Below, piece after piece: positions 18,777 through 28,799 of a stretch of 64,000 nt of DNA (the stretch's first letter is position 1; every line of letters starts with the position of its first letter). Position numbers and translations under genes: made by a program. A model generated the notes under the pieces. It did no database searches. It was not told where the DNA came from and saw only the letters and a list, made by a program, of their open reading frames with translations. The DNA is from Mimachlamys varia (Eukaryota > Mollusca > Bivalvia > Pectinida > Pectinidae): the NCBI GenBank assembly GCA_947623455.1, contig OX392530.1, positions 29,605,405-29,669,404 on the forward strand, in the 5' to 3' direction.

Positions 18777-21700
18777 CTGTAAAATAAAGCGAATGCAGTG
18801 TATTCATATATTTTTTGTCCTCTTATATAACATGTAGTCATTTATTACAGTACATATCAAACGAAAACAACATAATCCATAAATTTCATTCTGAAAATGA
18901 AAATTATCTATGTTAATTAAGTGGATTTTTGTGCCGCCTACTAAATTGAATCATGATATGCCCCATTTTGAGATATATAGAAATAAAGAATAAAAACATT
19001 ATATGCTTCAATTTAACACATTTGCGTTATTTTGCAGTTTAATTTTTTGATGAATTTGTGACCGTCTTGTTGTAAAGCGATTTTTCTATTTCAGCGTTAT
19101 TTAATGACACAAACCGTTATTATGGTAACTTTATTATTTACAAAAAGTAAAAAAAAGTTACGTTATGCTTATTAAGCCTTCTCAAGTAGTGAAAAATATA
19201 ATATGCCTTACTCCGCATGCGCCAACATCTCCATGGCCCACACAGACGTGTCGGTCGTTAATGACGCCATTCCAACTGTCGTTACAGGAAGATGTCGGTG
19301 TGATGGGTACGGTAATGTGTTGTAAATACTTCTCGTCCGCAGTCCCTATAACACAGAAATTGGCGTGAAAAAAAACCCTGCCAACCCTTTATCAAAACTT
19401 CTTACTTTCATTCTTAGTATCATCTATTTAGGGCTATATAGTCTTATTGTGACACTGTATACGCCGGAGGTGGAATTAAAGGGACGTGGATTTTGAAAAA
19501 CTCGATTTTCATATGTTTGTCCAGCAAACCGTCCTCAAAAATGTTTTGTGTATCAAAACATTTGTGATCTTTCCACCCTATACGATACCATATTTCCTAC
19601 CACACTGAAAGAACATCTTCGACTTTTCATTATGAGAGCGTAAATTTTCTTTTCAAGAAAGAGGAACAACGATACAAATATATGATTGTGAGCTGTCTTG
19701 GAATAAATATATGATTGTGAGCTGTCTTGGAATAAATATATGATTGTGAGCTGTCTTGGAATAAATATATGATTGTGAGCTGTCTTGGAATAAATATATG
19801 ATTGTGAGCTGTCTTGGAATAAATATATGATTGTGAGCTGTCTTGGAATAAATATATGATTGTGAGCTGTCTTGGAATAAATATATGATTGTGAGCTGTC
19901 TTGGAATATATTTTGTGAAAAACTCAACAAAGACTAAGACGAAATACATTTTATACTAGTTGACATTCCTATAAGAACAAAATGTGCTTAATTATAAGCT
20001 GACTTGTTTTAGTTTTCATACGAGGCTGAATTTGTCGAGGAGTTTATCAAGATAGGCAACCAAATAGTTCCGCTTCACTTTCAGAAACTAGTGTATCGAC
20101 ATGTGTTGTCGTTATCAACAAGACGTTTGCTGACCTAGTCGATCGTATATACCCTACTGAACATGAAATCAATGACACGACAAACTCTTTTACTTCTACT
20201 GATTACCTCGATTTTAAACTATAAACTCCATAGGCAGCTTATTACTAAGCTATACGATAAACGTGACGATTTCGGGCTTCCGATCGTGAACTATCCCCTT
20301 TCCCGATTGTTATTGCCTGCTTTTCCAACCTTTGGTGTTTACTTTTCAAAGTTGATTCGTTATTCTATTCTTTCTTTGATTTTTAGATAAATCGCGGCTG
20401 CTGACGGACAAACTTACAGCAAAGGGATTCGAGAGATGAAGGCTGATGTGGATTGTGAAGACGTTTTATGTTTGCCATCTTAGAGATATGTTGTGTATAC
20501 TTGTATAATATAAATGTTTTGAAGGTTGACATTTATGTATGCCTTCTTGTTGTGATTGGGAATAATGCTGAGTTCTCACTTTGAGGACGTGACATTTACT
20601 TGGATGTGACATGGCGGGCATCGTCGATAAAGCAGAAGACCTTTCCTCTTCTGGAAAACCTGATCTCAATCTCTTGTACATTTGTAAATATTTTGCTCCT
20701 ACTTTAAACGATTTTGAGTTCGGAATACGGTTTTGTTGACGCTTTGGTATTCACTGAATTTTTCGACTTGGGGTTTTTAAAGGCAACTTATCAAGCATTT
20801 CGGTTTGTATCAATGAAACACGAAAAGCTACCAACATAATTTTCATACTCTCTTATATGAATTTATACATTGTGAATGCCCACAGCGGGTAAAAGAAAAA
20901 TATTATTTCTATCTACAAAATGACGATATCATTACCAGGTACAGTTATATAACAATAATGACATTATTTTCTTCGAAACAATTTTTCTTATTTCACAAAA
21001 CTGGTCCGTCCGCTGATGACAAATGTAAGTTATGTTATATTTATGCCACCGAAGTCAAATGTAAGTCATGTCATATTTTCGCAGCAGATGACAAATGTAA
21101 GTTATGTTATATTTATGCCGCTGCAGACAAATTAAATTATGCTATATTTATGCCGCTGATGACAAATGCAAAAATGTTATATTTATGCCACTCATGACAA
21201 ATGTAAGTTATGTTATTTTGGTTTCCTTACCCATGGAGTTGCCCCAGCCGCTGATGACACAGTGGTCAGCTCCGTCAAACACATCCGTCATATCCGGTAA
21301 ACATGCTGTCCGAACGTAATTTCCGGTAATGTCTACCGCCCTATCAAGTTTGACCAAGGCGATGTCATTTGGTGTCCCTCTTTGGGAGGGTTCGTATGAT
21401 GGGTGCTGGGAAATTAAAGTGAAACAATGTTTATTTGTATGCGACAAAAATAATGTTGTTATCCATTTTAAATTGAAGATTAATAAATGTAAATAAAATG
21501 CAGTATCATCAATCAGCATCATCAATTGTTTTGACTCATCTAAATTGATCATATCTAAATAAAAGCTAAGCGTATAATATTTAGCAATAAGAGAGTATTA
21601 TAATGTTAATCAAAACATAATTTCGATAAAATAGCACTTATGCAAAATAATACCAAGAAATGTATACATGAAGCCTATATACAAAGAGATAGAGGTAGTT

Positions 21701-24700
21701 CTCGAAAGGTAAAGTTGGTGCTATTCAAAACGCTTTTCCATTAAATTTCAACTCGTGCATTGGTCATACAATTTATTTTTGTTGGAAAAGGGTCTCGATA
21801 TTTAAAGCAAACAATAAAACGTGTACAGGCAATGTTCTATGAAAATAATAAATCACATTTTGGTTAAAGTTATTATATCAAATGTTCGCCTGAATTGGCA
21901 GAAGAATTAAGTATAAACATGTATTTGATAATTTTCAATAAGAAAAGATTTGTGACTAATTTTCCAAAAGAACAAGTTTTGTTAAAAATGTTTGACTTCA
22001 CCATTTTTCTTTTCACTTGTCTTTCATGAAATGGTAAATAATTTTTAATGACCTGCCCAAGAATTGTAACCAGGACATTATTACAATAGGATTACAATAC
22101 ATGCAACACACGTATGTTGTTTAACAAAATATGCCATTGTAATTTGCCATCATTACACATATCGCGGGGTCAGAGTTCGTTCTACTGTGTAGCAATCATA
22201 CTTACAACTACCCACTCAGACGTGGCCAGTTTGTTTTCATTCCCAGTGACGTAATCAAGATGGTGTTCCCCTAGATATATCGTCACCTCTGCTGGAGTGT
22301 ATCTGGCCAAAATAGAAAAGTACAGAACAGCTGCAGTGTTAGAAGTGAAGTGAATATCGTTGTTTCCGAGGGTAGAGGTACGTAAGTATATGTCTTTCAC
22401 AATATGTGATGCTTTGGACTGATATATTTTTTAGTTGCAATTAACAATCGTCATGAAACAAGTTACTTCAACTTTGGAGGGGGTACTGTTGAAGATGATG
22501 TAACACACACATATGCTGCACCTTTTAAATTTAGTAATAGATACAGTATGTTGAAAGAACCCGGAGGAAAGGCAAGTGGTTAGGGAGGTGACCCCATACC
22601 TTTTTCATGTTCTATCGGGAAATCGAATCCCAGGTGAATTGTCGAAAGGCAAGTACGCTACCTACTGGACCTACCGACACATTTTTGGTCTGATATCATG
22701 ACTCATGCTCTTTTTTCTGAGTTTCCAGTATTTGAGGGTGTTAAGTATTTTATGGTTTCCTGTTATTACCTTTGGAGACAGTGGGCAGCCGTGACGACCC
22801 ACTGGTCACTGATTAGACTTCCTCCACAGAAGTGACCATTGACGTCATGGAAAGTCACCTGCCATGGCCACTCGCCTTCTGAGGCCGTCTGCCCGCCAAT
22901 TATCCGCAGTCGAGGGTTGACAGTGGAAGGGTAGATTGTTACCTTACCACACTGGGAAGTCCCTGTGATAAAAGAAAACAGTGAAATTTCAATGATGTAT
23001 TAGCCAATCAAAAAATTACAAGAGGTCCTATGGGTCTGAATCGTTTACCTGCCGTGCGGCATCCAGTACATGTTACCATTCTATTCGAATATAATAAGCC
23101 ATGGCCCAATAGAAAGAAGACGCTAGAATATTTTAACACCCTGTGAGCTTGAATGTGCATCAAAGTCATAATTTTGAAGGCCCACGATATGTATATGGGC
23201 TTTTGTTAGGGGGAAAGTTATCGGATGATTTTAAACATATTTGAACCATGTGACCTTGAAAATGGGTCATATTTATTAATTCAAACAATCACGATAGCCT
23301 TGAAGTTTAGCATGCTACAAGCCAAATATCATTACTCCGGTCTTTTTGGTTATTCAGAAGAATTTGTTTGAACATATCAAACACAACTGACCCATGTGAC
23401 ATTGAAAATAGATCATGGTTATTAATGTGAACAAACTTGGTAACTCTGAACCCCATAATGCTAGATGCCCAACATCAGTACCCTATCTTCGGGCAATTGA
23501 GAAGACGTTGTTGAAAACTTTTGATATGATTGGCCTTCATGACATTCAACATTGGCCAGTCATTCATTTTAACAAACTCGATAGCCATTTATCCAAGTAT
23601 GCTACTGGCCAAATATCATCAATTCATGCCTTTTGGTTACTGTGAAGAAATTGCTTAAAACAAATTTTGACGTCGGACGCCGAACGGAGGACGGACGCTA
23701 CACCACGGTGAACTAAAACTACAGGGAATACCGAAGTCTGGATAAGACCAAAATTCGAGATCAAAACTGACGATATTACTATAAAAAATGGAAACTGAAC
23801 GGTAGGAATGTCTAAATCGTCCTGCTTATCATACGGTTAGAAGAAAGCTTAATAATTAGCTCTTTGACCAATACTTAATCACAATTTGATGGAATAGGAA
23901 TTTGACCCTAGTGTTAAAAAAATTAAAGTAGCTGGGGAAAATCATATAAGTTATTCATGAAAAAAACCCAGGATATTTGCTAATTTACTTGCATCACTAT
24001 TGCATTTTAAGTTATATTTTAAATGTAACATTCTCGCACAATCCATGGATGACGTATACATGCATTGATAATACATTTATTGAAACATGACATACAAAAA
24101 AGGAGTAATGTCTCCGGAAACAAATATCAAACAAAAAATATAATATAGAAGTCAACCTCAAGAACGACCATATTAGCTTAGAAAATATAATAAAGGAATC
24201 CTAAATATACTCCACAGGTAACCATGACTTGCTTTTGCTCACCTGGATGAGGTAGATCCACCTGTCCTTCAGGTTCCACACTACCTGTGTGTTCCTCAAC
24301 AACAGATCCCTCAGGTTGGGAGTCCACTTGTCCAGACGGAACATCCACAGCCGGTAAGTCCGATAGACAACAAACCTGCCCCTTCCTACAGTGACCAGTA
24401 CTATCGGCTACCCGTCCAACACATTGTGTGCTTCGTTTACACAGACCGCCGGACGATTCGCATGATTCCAAACGATGAAGTTTTAAGCCTTGATCAAATA
24501 AATCAAATTTTATCTAATATAAAGAGTGCAATGCTGAACTATATTACAAGCTTCAAGACCTTATTTAGAAGCTCGGTTTAATTTTTTGAAAAATGAAGCA
24601 TATTTTCTTACAATGATTTATCTCACTTAATTGTATAACTCGTATTTGTATTTTTTAGTTGTAAAGTAAAACTGAACAGGCTTGAAAGATCACGTAACAC

Positions 24701-25548
24701 ACACATATTCTGCACCTCTTAAATTTAGTAATAAATACAGTATGCCGAAAAAATGAATTGAACTGCATCATACAGCTGTTTTGTCCTCCTAGGACTCTTC
24801 AGGGGAGCTAGGGGCCAACAGGTAGGAATCCAAAATTTCTAAACTTATGTAGAAGCAGAAGGGTCAGGTGCGTAAAACCCATTTAATTTATTAATTTAGA
24901 AGTAAAATTAAACTACTTCTGTATAATTTCAAATCGTGTACCACGAAAAAGTGTATATTAAGTACCGTGCAACTATTCAAATGAGATTAACTGTGGCTAT
25001 GGAGGCTCCAGCAAACCTCGGGGACTAAAAGTTATTAATATGCAACTAATCATGGTTGGACTACTCGATCGCCTCCCCCTCTCATATATTATGTATATTT
25101 CAATTTCCTTTTGAAAGAAGTTGATAAGTTATAAGCTCAAAACTAGTTTCAAATTGTGTTATAAAGTGAATACTTAAGATAGAAAAATATAATTAAGTTC
25201 TATAACATCATTTGAAACAGTGACCTACATGTATTTATAAACAAAATTAAGAAAATACCAAAGCGTCATCAAAACCGTAATCCGAACTCAAAATCGAAAT
25301 GAAGTTGATGCGTATAACAATGACCTTTGATATTTCTGGATCACTCGTTCCTAATTGTGTAATTGTAAATCTTGATCATTAACAATATAATTCACATTTC
25401 TTGCATCACTTACATATCAAAAACTATATTGTTCTGAAAGATTTCTAGTTATTTTGTGTTTGCAATTATGATAATGTAAAATTTTTTTACCTGAGCAGTG
25501 CCCGATACACAAGAAGACTACACACACAACCAGAAGTGTCGTCGCCAT
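18618..25548 (-). CDS. Secreted S1 serine protease zymogen (chymotrypsin/elastase-like), 7 exons, 353 aa
   Basis: The CDS joins 25548-25491, 24488-24243, 22962-22770, 22302-22206, 21405-21231, 19345-19212 and 18776-18618. It totals 1062 bases, 353 residues plus TAA, all introns are GT..AG and the phases agree. Order: signal peptide 1-20, a six-Cys module 29-60, an acidic Pro/Gly linker 61-102, then the S1 domain. Zymogen cleavage is predicted at R121|I122 (IIGGQTA). The triad is His162 (TAAHC), Asp212 (NDIALV) and Ser304 (GDSGGP). The S1 pocket reads Gly at chymotrypsin 189 (residue 298), Gly at 216 (325) and Asn at 226 (336), so trypsin-like Asp189 specificity is not expected and an apolar P1 preference is inferred. 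Cys106 probably tethers the propeptide to the catalytic domain. A digestive or haemolymph role cannot be decided from sequence. Confidence 0.92.
19212..19345 (-). CDS. Serine protease exon 6
   Basis: The acceptor is TTATAG|GG and the donor GGA|GTAAGG. Residues 258-301 hold YLQHITVPI, a Cys in TSSCNDSW, and [13 protein letters not shown] just before the Ser loop. The residue at chymotrypsin position 189 is Gly298, in place of the Asp of trypsins. Confidence 0.94.
19676..19912. repeat. 29-bp minisatellite, 8 copies
   Basis: Unit AATAAATATATGATTGTGAG, CTGTCTTGG, nearly perfect. It lies in serine protease intron 5 (between exons 5 and 6). The 98- and 125-residue minus frames are by-products of the array. 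Confidence 0.97.
20163..20765 (+). mobile_element. Retrotransposon fragment with degraded RT tail (family R)
   Basis: The frame from 20163 contains [23 protein letters not shown] and [11 protein letters not shown], the C-terminal tail block of retroelement reverse transcriptases. It is then interrupted, and the 3' UTR block with GTCGATAAAGCAGAAGACC follows. The fragment sits antisense inside intron 5 of the serine protease. The exact retroelement class (Penelope-like or LINE-like) is not resolved. Confidence 0.75.
21010..21215. repeat. ~35-bp degenerate tandem repeat, about 6 copies
   Basis: Unit near GATGACAAATGTAAGTTATG, TTATATTTATGCCGCT. It ends about 15 bases from the donor of serine protease exon 5, inside the intron, and does not include exon sequence. 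Confidence 0.85.
21231..21405 (-). CDS. Serine protease exon 5 (catalytic Asp)
   Basis: The acceptor is TTCCCAG|CAC and the donor G|GTAAGG. Residues 199-256 read [19 protein letters not shown] with catalytic Asp212, RTACLPD and the GWG turn (ISGWGNSM). All are standard S1 landmarks. Confidence 0.96.
21406..22205. other. Serine protease intron 4
   Basis: AT-rich, no repeat or coding signal recognised. Confidence 0.6.
22206..22302 (-). CDS. Serine protease exon 4
   Basis: The acceptor is GGCCAG|A (completing Arg166) and the donor GTT|GTAAGT. Residues 167-198 include [11 protein letters not shown], the loop typical of S1 proteases (LGEHD), and end SEWVV leading to the HP-x-Y strand of the next exon. 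Confidence 0.93.
22490..22553 (-). mobile_element. Partial family H repeat (tail only)
   Basis: The sequence GATGTAACACACACATATGC.. AAATTTAGTAATAGATACAG matches the tail of the family H copies at 24685 and 49328. The hammerhead-like core is absent. Confidence 0.7.
22555..22682 (-). mobile_element. Possible tRNA-derived SINE head
   Basis: On the minus strand, GGTCCAGTAGGTAGCG resembles an A box and GGGATTCGATTTCCC a B box, about 35-40 bases apart as in tRNA. It lies in serine protease intron 3. Cloverleaf pairing is poor, so it is not called a tRNA gene. Confidence 0.45.
22770..22962 (-). CDS. Serine protease exon 3 (activation site and catalytic His)
   Basis: The acceptor is ATCACAG|GG and the donor AG|GTAATA. 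Residues 103-165 hold the tether Cys106, the activation sequence [10 protein letters not shown], the WPWQV strand, FCGGSLIS and WVVTAAHC with catalytic His162. Confidence 0.95.
23040..23725. mobile_element. Dispersed repeat with ~145-bp internal period, in serine protease intron 2
   Basis: The motif CATGTGACCTTGAAAATGGGTCAT recurs in diverged form near 23140, 23250 and 23392. The end is GACGTCGGACGCCGAACGGAGG.. followed by GGACGGACGCTACACCACGG, a style common in mollusc dispersed repeats. Element class unknown. Confidence 0.5.
23726..24242. other. Serine protease intron 2, unique part
   Basis: No signal recognised. Confidence 0.55.
24243..24488 (-). CDS. Serine protease exon 2 (six-cysteine module and linker)
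   Basis: The exon encodes residues 21-101 between acceptor ATCAAG|GC (a pyrimidine-poor tract) and donor G|GTGAGC, both phase 1. Cysteines at 29, 36, 42, 53, 59 and 60 give the spacing C-x6-C-x5-C-x10-C-x5-CC. This resembles compact clip-like or WAP-like disulfide modules, but the family is not assigned. The rest is a Pro/Glu/Gly-rich linker ([13 protein letters not shown]..). The acceptor is the least certain junction of the gene, although phase and length fit. Confidence 0.82.
24685..24935 (-). mobile_element. Family H repeat with hammerhead-like core
   Basis: The minus strand reads CCTGAAGAGTCC-TAGGA-GGACAAAACAGC. The CUGANGA box and a 4-bp stem II (GUCC/GGAC) are intact, and the GAAA box is mutated to AAAA. 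It lies in intron 1 of the serine protease gene. Confidence 0.7.
25245..25305 (-). mobile_element. Short family R fragment
   Basis: Only the extreme 3' block (AAATACCAAAGCGTCATCAA.. CCGAACTCAAAATCGA) remains. Confidence 0.65.
25491..25548 (-). CDS. Serine protease exon 1 (signal peptide)
   Basis: ATG at 25548, then [19 protein letters not shown] up to a phase 1 donor G|GTAAAA. The short polar start, hydrophobic core and small residues before Gly20 make a clear secretion signal. Cleavage near Ser19/Gly20 is likely. Confidence 0.88.
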
Positions 25549-25590
25549 TGTCACACACGCTGTATCGTTTCACCAAGGCTTTTGCCTTCG

Positions 25591-25600
25591 CTTTATATAT
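25591..25600 (-). promoter_or_regulatory. TATA box of the serine protease gene
   Basis: TATATAAAG on the minus strand, about 45 bases before the ATG. It implies a short 5' UTR starting near 25560-25570. The spacing and perfect match make it a convincing core promoter. A reversed CAAT-type box was not checked further. Confidence 0.7.
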
Positions 25601-26029
25601 GGAAAATATGGACTAGGAAATTCCTCAATAGTCATTAATACCGAGCTCCATCAACTTAACAACACTCAAATGCTTAATTTAAATCAAGAATAAGCTCGCT
25701 ATGATCGATTTTCCAGTATTCTTATAAACATTCTTTGATTCCAAACAAGCCAAATCAGACTTATTAATAAATATATTCGATTTCTTTGTTAAACTGCCAA
25801 ACAAAAATTAGTATTTAAAATGTTGACAATATGACAGTTTACATTACAGTTTGGTACAATCGGTCACAGGTATTTATGGTCGTCTTTCGTAAAGATCGAC
25901 CCTACTTGACCTGTGATGTATCAGATGGACATAGCGGTGTTTATGGCAGTGGTCATCATAACTACATGTACATCAAAAGGAACCGTCGAGCACCACTGAC
26001 CGAAAATTTATTGCTACATAATTAAAATC

Positions 26030-26270
26030 TGAAAAATCTGAAATCGAGAAATATTTTGATTAGTACACAATTTTACTTCTAAATTCATAAATTAAAGGGT
26101 TTTACACACCTAACCCTTCTGCTTCTACATTAGTTTAGACATTTTGGATCACCAACTTTTAGCCACCAAAGAGTCCGATGAGGACGAAACAGCTGTATGG
26201 TGCAGTTTAATTTTTTTTCGGCATACTATGCCTATAACTAAATTTAAAAGGTGCAGCATATGTGTGTTGC
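26030..26270 (+). mobile_element. Family H repeat, degenerate core
   Basis: Contains CACCAAAGAGTCCGATGAGG then ACGAAACAGCTGTATGGTGC. The stem II and GAAAC parts are intact and the CUGANGA box is mutated to CCAAAGA. It merges directly into the 36-bp array that follows. Confidence 0.75.
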
Positions 26271-26465
26271 GTCATCTTTGAAAGGTGCAGCACATATGTG
26301 TGTTACGTCATCTTTGAAAGGTGCAGCACATGTGTGTGTTACGTCATCTTTGAAAGGTGCAGCACATGTGTGTGTTACGTCATCTTTGAAAGGTGCAGCG
26401 CATGTGTGTGTTACGTCATCTTTGAAAGGTGCAGCACATGTGTGTGTTACGTCATCTTTGAAGAA
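26258..26465. repeat. 36-bp minisatellite, about 5.5 copies
   Basis: Unit AGGTGCAGCACATGTGTGTG, TTACGTCATCTTTGAA. The unit is the tail of the family H element, so the array arose by tandem amplification of the end of that repeat. Confidence 0.95.
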
Positions 26466-26474
26466 CCAATAATC

Positions 26475-28269
26475 ATAACAATTTATTTCAATTTCTCCTA
26501 TTTGACAGAAACCTTCAGTCATCTGTAGATTTTGAATAGCCTGAAGATAAAAAGGCACGTCTCTGTTGACATTTTATATTTTGCATATTTAGAGATGCGA
26601 ATCTATAGTTGGTTTCATATATGTAAAACACATTTTAAAACAAGTTTTACGAGATTTTTGAAACTGCCCTGACAAAAAGAGAAATTTCAAATAATGTTCT
26701 AATAACAACATATAATCCAGTTGGAGAGTCCACAGGAAGAGCCAAGCTATTACAAATATTTTCTGCAAGAAATTAATCAGAGCTAGCCTTCCTCAAAGTT
26801 AAGATAGTAACCTTTGATTACGGTCTGCTCTGAGGTTTATTTATGTTAGCCCTATCAGTCCCTTCATGGTGACACCCAGTTTCGGTGAATTTTCGTTTGT
26901 AAAGTTTGAAATATATCATTTTTAAAATGACACAAGATGATAATTCAAATCAAATAAACTGCAGCTAAAAGAGATCGAATCTATCCGTCCTAATTTAATC
27001 TTCTCTACACTTTGAGATTGAAAACTAAAACAAGTACATACTCTGACCAGAGCATCGAAAGAATTCTCTAATAGATTTATATTACATTCGAGACCAAATG
27101 TTATAACTATTGTCCACGAAATGTCTGTTGGAAAGGTTGTCTCCCTTTACACCTTGATTACGCTCTGAGATCCAGCCCCATATTTTCCGATTGTTGATCA
27201 CGATAGGCCGACCTTTATAAAACACGTATTGCATTAAACGTAATTAAATACTAACCATTAGCGCCATCTGACGTCACCAGAGCTAATTGTGTAATTAAAT
27301 TGCACCAATAATCAAGTTATATCATTGTATTTCCGTACGTGCCGGTCCTTCCAGTCCCATCTGCTTTCATATAACATATCATTGGCATTATTTGCACACT
27401 TTAATCAAGATATGTAATAACTGGCTATGAATGGTTATTAAAATCGCCTCTTGTTTGTTTTATAGGGCATTAATTGAATTTTACACGTACTCGATATTAT
27501 AATCACACTGGTGTTTTATTGTACACGGTTGATGCCTTTCCATATTATCAGTGCATTTTGCTGCATCCAGCAAAAGGCCATAGCTAGACATTATAGCATG
27601 GTAACCGATATGGCAAAATATTAAATAAAATGCAATTACAATGTATTTGAACGTACTAATCAAACAGGCTTGATTTTAGGCATCCATAACAGTGATTAAT
27701 GAATTTCAACCACTTCTTGTTTGTGATAAAGATAAATTAAGCAGAGAATGAATAATAATTTGTTTCAAAACAGAAGTTACCAACTGAAATATTCTCAAGT
27801 ATTAAAATCGGAATAATACCGATCGATACCCATTTTACATTGTTCGTTTACACTAATTTTGAGTGCAATTATAGCTGTGCTTTATATTTTAAGGGTCAAC
27901 TATATTTCATTTCTAGAAATATTTCACAAGCTTTCAATCACTTTTTCGGGCAAATTTAACAGAAGTAATTTGATCAATTGTTGGTATGTATCATGGCTAA
28001 CCATAGACCTTGCTTTTGACATGTAATTTGCCAAGGTGTTTTTAAATTTTTGCAAAATATGCAAGAAATGCACATAAAAGAACACTCGTTGTTTTGTCAA
28101 GATGTTAGGGATATTTGTTTGAGTGGATATGACTTTATCAAAGCGTACACATTGATTCTGTTTTGGTCTTAAATTGCAAATGGCAACTATAAAACGGTTT
28201 ACTCAAAAATACACACATGGAGTTATTTTAATTATTAACAAAGTTCTTCTTGGATATTATTAAGACCTC
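26475..28269. other. AT-rich intergenic sequence
   Basis: No gene, array or element recognised. Confidence 0.55.
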
Positions 28270-28771
28270 GGAACAAAAAACAGAGAATACCAAAGCGTCA
28301 ACAAAACCATAATCCGAACTCAAAATCGATTAAACAAGGGGCAAAATAAGAACAAAGGAAAGATGTACATGGAGACTCTCGTAACAGCACAAGAGAATAA
28401 GACCAGGTGTTCCGGAAGAGTAAGCGTCTTCTGCTTCATCGACGACACCCGCCATGTAAATCTTGGTCACATCCAAGTAAGCATCAATACTCAAAATGAG
28501 AACCGAGTCATCGTTGTCATCACAAGTAAACACACTTACAACCAAACTCAAAAACGTCCATCTTCATATCACACAAAGATACAGAATATTTCTCGATGAT
28601 ATCAAGATGGCGACCATAAAACTTGCCCATAGTCTTCATCAACCTGCATTTCTCGAATCCCTGTGCCGTAAGTTTGTTCGTCAGCAGTCGACATCTATTA
28701 CGAAAATCGCGATATTCAGAGAAAGCCCTAGAATAACGAATCAACTGCGACATGTAAACACCATAGGACAA
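28270..28771 (-). mobile_element. Retrotransposon 3' end with RT tail (family R)
   Basis: The minus-strand frame 28771-28520 reads YGVYMSQLIRYSRAFSEYRD.. LLTNKLTAQGF.. KFYGRH.. DVFEF, a retroelement RT C-terminal tail. The family R 3' UTR follows down to 28270. It is one of the best copies, but 5'-truncated, so it cannot move on its own. Confidence 0.85.
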
Positions 28772-28799
28772 AGTGAGAAGACAAATGTTAAAAATGCTG

